From contig JAPKCA010000003.1 in NCBI GenBank assembly GCA_028823145.1, positions 1-54,545 on the forward strand: a stretch of DNA of 54,545 nucleotides. The letters run 5' to 3'. The position numbers and the translations under genes are program-made. Below the pieces are notes generated by a model. It worked only from the letters and a program-made list of their open reading frames with translations, was not told the DNA's origin and did no database searches. Below are positions 21,162-29,354 of this stretch, one piece after another; positions within the stretch are counted from its first letter, which is position 1; every line of letters starts with the position of its first letter. This DNA comes from Flavobacteriales bacterium. GTDB taxonomy: Bacteria > Bacteroidota > Bacteroidia > Flavobacteriales_D > Sanyastnellaceae.

Positions 21162-21886
21162 GCAACTACGGTGCTTGGATAGGTGGCGCCATCGGATGGG
21201 CTTTTGGAGGTCCAATCGGTGGGATCTTGGGGTACACCTTCGGCAAAATGTTTACAGGCCAATCCCCCGCCATGGAAGGGAGGGGTGCGAGAAACCAAGC
21301 GACCCAACCAGGTGATTTTGCTGCCGCCTTGTTGGTACTCAGCGCTGCGGTGATGAAAGCCGATGGCAAAGTCCTCAAATCTGAACTTGAGTATGTCCGC
21401 TCATTTTTAAAAAACAACTTTGGCCCCGCTCAAGCTGAACAGTTGACTGTGATGCTCAAGGACATCCTTTCGCGACCCATTGATGCCCGAGGAGTGGCAG
21501 AGCAGATTCGGCATCACATGGACCACTCCAAGCGGTTGCTCTTGCTGCAATACCTCTATGGCATTGCCAAAGCAGATGGCCAAGTGCACAGCAGCGAAAT
21601 TGCCCTGCTTGGACAGATTGCCAAGTGGCTAAGCATCAGCGAAAAAGACAGAAAAAGCATCGAGGAGATGTTCCACTCCAACGATGTGAATCCTTATGCC
21701 ATTTTGGAAATTGAGCCGAACGCCTCAGACACGGATGTCAAAAAGGCCTATCGCCGATTGGTGGTGAAATTCCATCCCGACAAAGTGCAAGATTTAGGTG
21801 AAACGCACCAAAAACAAGCGAAAGAACGATTTGTAGCTATTCAGTCGGCTTATGAACAAATCAAGTCAGAACGGGGTATGAAATAG
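21158..21886 (+). CDS. TerB-like + C-terminal DnaJ-domain protein (DjlA-like)
   Basis: GGxxG-rich N-terminus, TerB-like core (ALLVLSAAVMKADGKVLKSELEYVR), J domain (NPYAILEIEPNASDTDVKKAYRRLVVKFHPDKV, HPD present). Confidence 0.9.
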   Translation: MSNYGAWIGGAIGWAFGGPIGGILGYTFGKMFTGQSPAMEGRGARNQATQPGDFAAALLVLSAAVMKADGKVLKSELEYVRSFLKNNFGPAQAEQLTVMLKDILSRPIDARGVAEQIRHHMDHSKRLLLLQYLYGIAKADGQVHSSEIALLGQIAKWLSISEKDRKSIEEMFHSNDVNPYAILEIEPNASDTDVKKAYRRLVVKFHPDKVQDLGETHQKQAKERFVAIQSAYEQIKSERGMK

Positions 21887-21984
21887 CAGACGCTATAAAT
21901 GCCCTTGATACCCGTGGCATTGAAGCTCTTTCGTTCTTATTTTGCCCCCCAATTATCGCCTGACTCACATTACTCGTCAACCAT

Positions 21985-24585
21985 ATGAGAATAAATCTAT
22001 CACCCATCTGGATTGGATGCCTTCTAACCTTTGTGTGCATGCTGGTCCCTGCCCAAGATGCCATTGCCCAAAAGAGCAAGAAAAACAGAGGAAAGAAAGA
22101 GGCTCCCAAAGAGAAAGACAAAGGAAAGAACGACATCAAGTCGCTGAAGAGTTTAACAGAGAAGTGCACTTACTCAGAAGGGCTTTTGGGCATCTATTCC
22201 GATACTGTTTCAGGTGAAAGCTGGGTCAGCGTACCCGATTCCATGTTGGACAGGGAATTTATTTATTTCTCGCACATCAATGATGGAGTTGCTCAATCGG
22301 GATACACCCGTGGAAGCTACCAGAATTCTAAGGTCATCACATTCCACAAGTTCTTCGATCGGATTGAAATCCATGCAGAAAACACGAATTACCACTTCGA
22401 CCCAAATTCTCCTCTTGCCAAAGCTGCCAAGGCCAACATCAACACGCCAATTTTAGCGAGTTTGAAAATAGAAGGGATCGATTCAGCCAAAACCACTTTT
22501 GCCATTTCAGGTGACGCCTTGTTTTTGAAAGAGGAAGTGCAAATGGTCAAGCGCCCAAGCCGCAAGCCCGGAGATGGTGTGTTGGGAAAATTATCCCGTG
22601 AGAAATCCAAAATTGTTGGCATCAACAATTATCCTGAAAACACCGAAATTTCAGTCGATTACGTGTATGATAATCCCGCTCCAAAAACAGGCGGAGCGGC
22701 TCTAGAAGATGCCCGATACATCACCGTTTCATACCAGCACAGCATCTTGCAAATGCCCGATGAAGGATTTGCTCCAAGAAAAGATAATGCGCGAATTGGA
22801 TTTTTCAGCACCCAAACAGAGGACATGACCTCCGCTTCATCCACTCCATGGAAAGACATGATTCACCGTTGGAGATTGGAAAAGCAAGACCCTACCGCGG
22901 CCGTTTCTCCCCCTGTGAAACCCATCGTATGGTGGATTGAGAACACCACCCCGTATGAATTCAGAGACATCATCAAAAGCGGTGTAGAAAAATGGAACCA
23001 AGCATTTATACCGCTCGGTTTCGAAGACGCCGTTGAAGTAAGGGTGCAACCGGATACCGCAGACTGGGACGCTGGAGACGTTCGTTACAATGTTTTGCGT
23101 TGGACCTCATCTCCTAAGCCCCGATACAGTGGCTATGGGCCGAGTTTTGTCAATCCGCGCACAGGCGAAATCTTGGGAGCTGATATCATGCTCGAATGGA
23201 GTGGCATGACCGGTCGACTTTGGCGTTCTGAAGTATTCCAAAATGCTGGAATGAACGAATTGGACGAACTTCCAACTTCAACACGTGCGCATTTTGCAGA
23301 ATGGATGCATCGTTGTGATGCGGGCGCTGTGCAAGCGCAACAAACACTATTCGGTCTAGCCGCGTTGCGAGCTCGTTCATTCACGGACGAGGACCAAGAG
23401 AAATTCACCCGGGAAACCTTGCATCGATTGGTTTTGCATGAGGTGGGGCACACCCTCGGGTTGAGTCATAACATGGCTGGTTCAACCATGTTGTCTCCGG
23501 AGCAATTGAAAGATTCTGCAATCGTGAACGCTCAAGGCATGGCCAACAGCGTCATGGATTATCCCGCCATCAATTTCGCCAAAGACAAGGAAGATCAAAC
23601 CAAATTCTACGACGATCAGCCGGGTCCATATGACCGTTGGGCCATTCGTTATGGATACTCCATTGGATTGAATGATTATGAAGCCGAGGATGCGCGATTG
23701 GAGGGCATTTTAGCCCGTTCAATTGAGCCCAACTTGATGTTTGGAAATGACGCGGATGACATGCGACGACCTGGAGGAGGAATGAACCCAGACGTCAACA
23801 TTTACGATCTTTCCAACAACCCAGTTGCATACGCTTCAGAACGTTGTGAACTCGTCAATCAGCTCTTACCTCAAATACTAGATGAATACGCATCGGACCA
23901 GCAAAGCAGCTATTTCGAAGTGCGCAGAGCTTATTTGACATTAACCGGTGAATACGCGACCCAATTGGGGGTCATGACCCGTCAGATCGGTGGTGTGCGA
24001 TACAACCGCTCACTCCCCTCGCAACAAAATGGGGCACCTCTGCAACCTGTAACAAAAGGCGATCAAAAAGCTGCAATGGCCGCATTGAGCACGTATGCCT
24101 TCGCACCCAATGCGTTTGATGCCCAATCCTCGGTCTACGGATACCTTCAAAACCAAAGAAGGGGATTTGGGTTTTTCAGAGAACCAGAAGATCCAAAAAT
24201 CCACGCACGTCTGGCAAAAGCTCAAAAAGGCGCTCTCGATCATTTGACTCACCCGCGCGTGCTGCAACGCTTAACCGATGCTGCTGCATATGGCAATGAA
24301 TATCACTTAGACGCATTCATGAGCGATTTGACTTCAGCCATCTTCAAAACGGACCTCAGGACTTCCGTAAATACCGCGAGACAGCAACTGCAATTGGGCT
24401 ATGTAAAGCGCTTGATCAATATGCTCGATCCAACCAAAAAATATGACGTCATCTCACAATCTGTAGCACTCTATAATTTGCAGAGAATCGAACGTGAACA
24501 AAAGACTGCGACTTCACCTGATGGATTGACTAGGGCTCATCGAGCGCATGTTCTCTTCCTCATTGAAAACGCTTTGGAGCGGTAA
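21985..24585 (+). CDS. Zinc-dependent metalloprotease (DUF5117/DUF5118 type)
   Basis: LHEVGHTLGLSHNMAGST (HExxHxxGxxH), ENTTPYEFRDIIKSGVEKWNQAF. Confidence 0.93.
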   Translation: MRINLSPIWIGCLLTFVCMLVPAQDAIAQKSKKNRGKKEAPKEKDKGKNDIKSLKSLTEKCTYSEGLLGIYSDTVSGESWVSVPDSMLDREFIYFSHINDGVAQSGYTRGSYQNSKVITFHKFFDRIEIHAENTNYHFDPNSPLAKAAKANINTPILASLKIEGIDSAKTTFAISGDALFLKEEVQMVKRPSRKPGDGVLGKLSREKSKIVGINNYPENTEISVDYVYDNPAPKTGGAALEDARYITVSYQHSILQMPDEGFAPRKDNARIGFFSTQTEDMTSASSTPWKDMIHRWRLEKQDPTAAVSPPVKPIVWWIENTTPYEFRDIIKSGVEKWNQAFIPLGFEDAVEVRVQPDTADWDAGDVRYNVLRWTSSPKPRYSGYGPSFVNPRTGEILGADIMLEWSGMTGRLWRSEVFQNAGMNELDELPTSTRAHFAEWMHRCDAGAVQAQQTLFGLAALRARSFTDEDQEKFTRETLHRLVLHEVGHTLGLSHNMAGSTMLSPEQLKDSAIVNAQGMANSVMDYPAINFAKDKEDQTKFYDDQPGPYDRWAIRYGYSIGLNDYEAEDARLEGILARSIEPNLMFGNDADDMRRPGGGMNPDVNIYDLSNNPVAYASERCELVNQLLPQILDEYASDQQSSYFEVRRAYLTLTGEYATQLGVMTRQIGGVRYNRSLPSQQNGAPLQPVTKGDQKAAMAALSTYAFAPNAFDAQSSVYGYLQNQRRGFGFFREPEDPKIHARLAKAQKGALDHLTHPRVLQRLTDAAAYGNEYHLDAFMSDLTSAIFKTDLRTSVNTARQQLQLGYVKRLINMLDPTKKYDVISQSVALYNLQRIEREQKTATSPDGLTRAHRAHVLFLIENALER

Positions 24586-24604
24586 TACTCTCGGAAATAA
24601 TTAC

Positions 24605-24645
24605 AAAAAAGGGCAGTTCCGGAATCAACCGGAACTGCCCTTTTT
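24605..24645 (+). terminator. Intrinsic terminator (probably bidirectional)
   Basis: 12-bp perfect stem GGGCAGTTCCGG-aatcaa-CCGGAACTGCCC flanked by A6 and T5 tracts. Confidence 0.9.
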
Positions 24646-24678
24646 ATTTCTTGAAAAAATCACTATTCGTCGTCGCTT

Positions 24679-24993
24679 TTAATCCACAAGCCGCGCACCA
24701 GAGAAAATTTGTTCAAGTGCCAACTCCCGAAAAGAAAATACACCGCGCACCTTCCGATGAACAAACCCGCCAAACACGTCTCCAATCTTACCCAAAGGCA
24801 ATGCATAGTGCAAAACATCTTCCATCAAAATGCTGCTATGCAACAAAATACGATTCTCTTTCTTCGTGTGTTATTTCAGTAACTAAATCCATGGTGATTC
24901 CCCATAGCGGCTTGATTTTATACTAAAGAATACCCCTGATTCCTTTGGGCTTATAGGCAACCATTGTTTGGTTTGGATCCGGTGCAATTGCAT
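24679..24993 (-). pseudogene. Degenerate SRPBCC-family (ligand-binding START-like) gene with two internal deletions/frameshifts
   Basis: Minus strand reads in successive frames MQLHRIQTKQWLPISPKESGVFFS / YKIKPLWGITMDLVTEITHEERESYFV / ENRILLHSSILMEDVLHYALPLGKIGDVFGGFVHRKVRGVFSFRELALEQIFSGARLVD*. These are recognisable N-, middle and C-terminal SRPBCC segments with the connecting segments missing. Confidence 0.82.
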
Positions 24994-25054
24994 GCAACGA
25001 TTCCGATTTTCATTTTGTCTAGGTCAAGCATCAACATTTCGGAAATTATCGAAA

Positions 25055-25091
25055 TAAAAAAGTGAAGCATCTGCCGTTGCAGATGCTTCAC
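25055..25091 (-). terminator. Intrinsic terminator-like hairpin oriented to minus strand
   Basis: 13-bp stem GTGAAGCATCTGC-aacg-GCAGATGCTTCAC followed (minus strand) by TTTTTTATTTC. Confidence 0.7.
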
Positions 25092-25262
25092 TACGATTCA
25101 CAACTAGGTCCTCCAAGAACAAATTGTTCATGACCTAAAATCAAATATAATCAGTTTGACTACATATTCAAATAATTCATCGTTTTTTATTGAGCCCCCA
25201 TCGGCATTCAGGCGCTTTAAATACTCTCCTATAACACCCAACAATGATTGATGCTCGGACAT

Positions 25263-25270
25263 TATATTTG
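25263..25270 (+). promoter_or_regulatory. -7-like element TATATTTG directly upstream of the LysM CDS start
   Basis: Exact TAnnTTTG match 6 nt before ATG 25277; no well-placed -33 TTG. Confidence 0.35.
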
Positions 25271-25276
25271 ACGTGC

Positions 25277-26500
25277 ATGTCCTCCAAGACTCGTATTGCC
25301 CTTTTACATCTCTGCTCTGTGATGATTTTTTCATTGCAGAATGCACCCCTGTCCGCTCAATCAGTCGTCAATGAATGGTCAGAAATGATTTCCAATCGGG
25401 TGCAACGTGCCGACTTGATCGCGTTTGAAGAGTGCCAGCCACAGTGGTTGGTACCCAACTTAAAACCGAAATTAAGATCAACGGTTCCCGAAATGGATCC
25501 GTTGGAATTGGCTTTGCAAGCTTGGACCACTGACTTGGAGTTGGAAAACGAATGCGTCCAAGCCTTGATCTCGAATGGGATGGAACGGTGGCAAATCCTT
25601 CAATTGTTGAGAGGGTTGTATGGAATTGATATCGAATTGGCCCTTTCCGAAGAGGATGTTCCTCCATCGTTTCAGTGGCTGCCCATTCTACTCTCCGGAT
25701 ATGACCATGCTTTTGAGGGGACCTCTGAAAAAAAAGGTCTGTGGCACCTTTCTGTTGAAGACAGTGAGAAATTCGGTTTGCACCTGAACGAAATGACCGA
25801 TGACCGGATGCTTGCCTTCGAAGCAACTGCTGCTGCTACTGAAAAAATCAGACGTCTATCTCGGCGCTTTCCCCAATCGCCAGAAAGAACCTTGGTCGCA
25901 TATGTCAAGGGCATGGCGTTCGCGACGCGATGGTCAGGAAAACCGGGGTTCGATCGGGATCTAGACCAATGGTTGACCCTATACCGTGTGGTTGCAAGGT
26001 TGATGGTTAATATAGAGTCGACCCCTTTCGATATGGCTTGGGGACAATGCTTGGCCCAATGGGAACCCATAGCCTACCCAGGTCGAATTCATCGCGAAGC
26101 ACTTTTCAATGTTTTGGGTATGACTCCAACCATTCAGCATGAATTGCTCCCTTGGTGGACCGGTGAAAAACTATCCGAACTCGAATTTGACAACTACGCA
26201 CCCCTATTACCGGCGCGTTGGGCGCTCTTATGGAACAATCGAATAGATCAATTATCGGCTTGGACAGCAGGTTCCGAGCTCACGGTCAATGACAGTGAAT
26301 CGCCAAACTATCCTGTCCAAACACCTCTTACAGAAGCCTCATACGATCCCTGCATCCTTTATGAAGTAAAGGCAGGTGATACGTTGTGGAATATTTCGCA
26401 AAGACACAAAGGCACGACTCCTGAAAACTTGGCCGAAATCAACAACATTGTGGACTACATCCGCATTGGCCAAATCATCTGCATTCCAAAAGCGGAATGA
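25277..26500 (+). CDS. LysM protein with degenerate lytic-transglycosylase-like (SLT) domain
   Basis: Signal peptide (MSSKTRIALLHLCSVMIFSLQNAPLSAQ); SLT-like PPSFQWLPILLSGYDHAFEGTSEKKGLWHLSVEDSEKFGL; C-terminal LysM YEVKAGDTLWNISQRHKGTTPENLAEINNI...IRIGQIICIP. Confidence 0.82.
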   Translation: MSSKTRIALLHLCSVMIFSLQNAPLSAQSVVNEWSEMISNRVQRADLIAFEECQPQWLVPNLKPKLRSTVPEMDPLELALQAWTTDLELENECVQALISNGMERWQILQLLRGLYGIDIELALSEEDVPPSFQWLPILLSGYDHAFEGTSEKKGLWHLSVEDSEKFGLHLNEMTDDRMLAFEATAAATEKIRRLSRRFPQSPERTLVAYVKGMAFATRWSGKPGFDRDLDQWLTLYRVVARLMVNIESTPFDMAWGQCLAQWEPIAYPGRIHREALFNVLGMTPTIQHELLPWWTGEKLSELEFDNYAPLLPARWALLWNNRIDQLSAWTAGSELTVNDSESPNYPVQTPLTEASYDPCILYEVKAGDTLWNISQRHKGTTPENLAEINNIVDYIRIGQIICIPKAE

Positions 26501-28077
26501 ACCGGGCTCCTCATCCCATCCACCAAACCCTTTTATTCTTCCTCTCGGTTGGAACGTTGAGTGCACTTTTCATGTTGCGGCCCGCATCATGGGATTTTAT
26601 TGAATTTCCAAGGTGGTCTCACCTGTTTGAACCCTCAGAAAAGGAGATCAAACCTGAAGATATTTCCCTGCTTCTGGCGGCTTATTCCGACTCGGTCATC
26701 AGCCACTCCAATGATCTTACCACGCCCTTGGATTCGTTGAACCCGATGCCGAAAGATTCATTATCGTTTCGTGGTTTAGATGTCATTAGAAGTGAGGAAA
26801 TCGAAGCGACGGTTCTCGTAAACACCCATGTTCATACGCGATATAACCGATCGCCTCCAACGGACATTCATGAAAATATCGTCCTGCGAGGAACTCCCAA
26901 ATCCTTTGAACTTCTCGGTCGGTTTTTCGAACAATTGGACACCGTTGTGCGGACGAGTTCCTTGCATGTCTTGCATTTTGGCGATTCCCAAATCGAGGGG
27001 GACCGGATGACTTCATTTATCCGTCAAGCATGGCAAAAGAGATGGGGAGGCTCGGGACCGGGTTTCTTATCCCCTATTCCGACTAGCCCATCGCTTGCCA
27101 TGAAACAATCATGGTCAACCGGTTGGAAACGCCATGCGCGTTATGGGAAAAGGGACACGACGATCGGGCACAATCGATATGGAATGCTTGCCTCCTTTGC
27201 AACACATGCCACGGATAACCCTGAAGCAACAAATGCTTGGTTGGAATTCCGACCAAACCTAGCTTCCTATTCCAGCACCAGAAAAGCAGAAGTGGCCACC
27301 CTCCTACTGGGACAAACCGCCTCAACAGGAACAGTTAAGTGTTATCGAAATGAGCATCTTATTGCTTCGCTGCATCTTCCCGATGATAGCATCCATGTGG
27401 AAATTCAAGTGGATCTAATGGACAGCCTTAAATTCACAGACTCATCCTTTGAAAACATCCGCTTTGAATTCGAAGGAACCGTTCCAGAGGTTGACGCCAT
27501 TGGATTCAGCTCTAAATCCGGGGTTGTCGTTCACAACATTGGCATGAGAGGCAGCTCCGGGACTTTGTTTCGTCAGCTTGACCGCACGCAACTGACCGCA
27601 CAACTTCGAGCCCAAAAAGTAGGGTTGGTCATCCTGCAATTTGGTGGAAATGCCGTTCCATACATTGCTGACAGCTCCGCCGTTGAACGATACGGCCATT
27701 GGTTCGCTTCTCAAATCAGACTTTTCAAACAAATCCTTCCAGATACCCCAGTCTTGGTCATCGGACCTTCCGATATGTCCACGAAGGTGGAGAATCAGTT
27801 TGTGACTTACCCCATGCTTGAATTGGTGCGAAGTGCCATTTCAGAAGCGGCATGGAAAGAAGATGCCTTGTTTTGGGACGTTCTACAAGTGATGGGAGGC
27901 AAAGGGTCAATGGCGGCATGGGTGACCAGTGAGCCGCCGTTGGCCAGTTCTGATCACGTGCATTTTACATGGCGCGGAGCAAAGCACATCGCGCAATTGC
28001 TTGATCAAAGCATTGATGCCGAATGGAGCATGTGGAAAGATTGGAAGACCAAGAGCATCGAGAATCCAACTCCATGA
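26497..28077 (+). CDS. SGNH/GDSL-hydrolase-like protein 1
   Basis: N-terminal TM anchor; block I LHVLHFGDSQIEGDR; GGN block LVILQFGGNAVPYI; C-terminal SSDHVHFTWRGAKHIAQLL (DxxH). Confidence 0.8.
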   Translation: MNRAPHPIHQTLLFFLSVGTLSALFMLRPASWDFIEFPRWSHLFEPSEKEIKPEDISLLLAAYSDSVISHSNDLTTPLDSLNPMPKDSLSFRGLDVIRSEEIEATVLVNTHVHTRYNRSPPTDIHENIVLRGTPKSFELLGRFFEQLDTVVRTSSLHVLHFGDSQIEGDRMTSFIRQAWQKRWGGSGPGFLSPIPTSPSLAMKQSWSTGWKRHARYGKRDTTIGHNRYGMLASFATHATDNPEATNAWLEFRPNLASYSSTRKAEVATLLLGQTASTGTVKCYRNEHLIASLHLPDDSIHVEIQVDLMDSLKFTDSSFENIRFEFEGTVPEVDAIGFSSKSGVVVHNIGMRGSSGTLFRQLDRTQLTAQLRAQKVGLVILQFGGNAVPYIADSSAVERYGHWFASQIRLFKQILPDTPVLVIGPSDMSTKVENQFVTYPMLELVRSAISEAAWKEDALFWDVLQVMGGKGSMAAWVTSEPPLASSDHVHFTWRGAKHIAQLLDQSIDAEWSMWKDWKTKSIENPTP

Positions 28078-29354
28078 AATCTTTCTACGTTCATCCAAAA
28101 GCATGGTGTTGCTGGGTCATTATCATCCAATATGGGTTGATCGCTCCCCTCTCTATTGGACAAGTTGAAAACGACCGTGTCAGTTCTGTAGATTCAAATG
28201 TCGTCTGGGTCATTCCTCATGCCCAATCCCCGTTCGAGAATCTCTGGGCGACCATGGATTCATTGGCCAATCGCAATGAAGGGAGCCTCCAGTGTCTATA
28301 TGTTGGAGGATCCCATGTACAAGCTGGCTGGATTGGTCATGGCCTGCGTAAGCGTTTTTCGAATTGGGTATCCAAAAGCGATGAATCGCGGGGACTGATG
28401 CTCCCCTATCGTATGGCCGAGACCAACACCCCTACTCATTTCAGAAGTGAGATTGAAGGCCGCTGGGAAACGAACAAGTGCACTTCAAGCAGATCACTCC
28501 CGCCTTTTGGAGGAACAGGAATACGCGTCACCACCCGAGAGGATCAGGCAAAATGGCAGCATGTCGCCATTCGCCCGGACTCTTCGCTTTTCACCTGCAC
28601 AGAAATCGAAGTCTGGGGACGTGCTTCGGGATGCAGCCCCAAATGGAACGGCACCTCGACACCCGCAATCCGTTCGATACTACCCGATCAAAGGGGATGG
28701 CTCTTTCAATTTGAAGAGCCCGTTGACACGGTAGCTTTCTGCTTGGAAGCGAATGGGCACGGCCCTATCCAATTCGATTTGTTTGGAATGCTTGCGAAAA
28801 CACCACAACCCAACGGACCGAAATTCACCATGCACGAATGGGGACACAATGGAGCTAAGATGGAACACGTTCTACGATGTGAAGGGCTTGGTGAATCATT
28901 GGGTTCTATGGAGCTGGACTTGATTCTCATTGGGATCGGCATCAATGACGCTCATGCTGGCGGCTTGCAATGGAATCCCGTTGACTTCGAAAGTGAATAC
29001 GATAGCCTCATTCACACGATCCGACTTACAAAACCTCTCGCTGCCATCGTACTTCTGACCAACACCGACTCGTTTCGCAAGCGCATGAATCCGGACACGA
29101 ATGCCTTGAAAATTCGTGACGTGCTTTTAGGATTGGCCAAAAAACATCGCCTCGGCGTATACGACATGGGAAAGGCCATGGGAGGCTTAGGTTCTATTCA
29201 ACGGTGGCATGAATTGGGATGGGCACAGGATGACCTGATTCACTTCACTGAAGAGGGGTATGACCAATTGACTCAGTTGATTTTCAATTCATGGCGAAAA
29301 GCCTATGCTGAGAACAACCATTCCGCCCTTCCATTCAAACGTCCCCAGCCTTGA
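28074..29354 (+). CDS. SGNH/GDSL-hydrolase-like protein 2
   Basis: LQCLYVGGSHVQAGWIGHGLRKRF (GDS to GGS), LILIGIGINDAHAGG (GxND), DDLIHFTEEGYDQLTQLI (DxxH). Confidence 0.77.
   Translation: MKSFYVHPKAWCCWVIIIQYGLIAPLSIGQVENDRVSSVDSNVVWVIPHAQSPFENLWATMDSLANRNEGSLQCLYVGGSHVQAGWIGHGLRKRFSNWVSKSDESRGLMLPYRMAETNTPTHFRSEIEGRWETNKCTSSRSLPPFGGTGIRVTTREDQAKWQHVAIRPDSSLFTCTEIEVWGRASGCSPKWNGTSTPAIRSILPDQRGWLFQFEEPVDTVAFCLEANGHGPIQFDLFGMLAKTPQPNGPKFTMHEWGHNGAKMEHVLRCEGLGESLGSMELDLILIGIGINDAHAGGLQWNPVDFESEYDSLIHTIRLTKPLAAIVLLTNTDSFRKRMNPDTNALKIRDVLLGLAKKHRLGVYDMGKAMGGLGSIQRWHELGWAQDDLIHFTEEGYDQLTQLIFNSWRKAYAENNHSALPFKRPQP

Noticed and set aside
21898-21922. AATGCC...GGCATT inverted repeat after the DnaJ-domain gene
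   Set aside because: Short 6-bp arms with a 12-nt loop and no U tract; likely chance.
24651-24926. Plus-strand 91-aa ORF (MKKSLFVVAFNPQAAHQ...)
   Set aside because: Starts with TTG inside the terminator tail and is antisense to the SRPBCC remnant; no protein-like features of its own.
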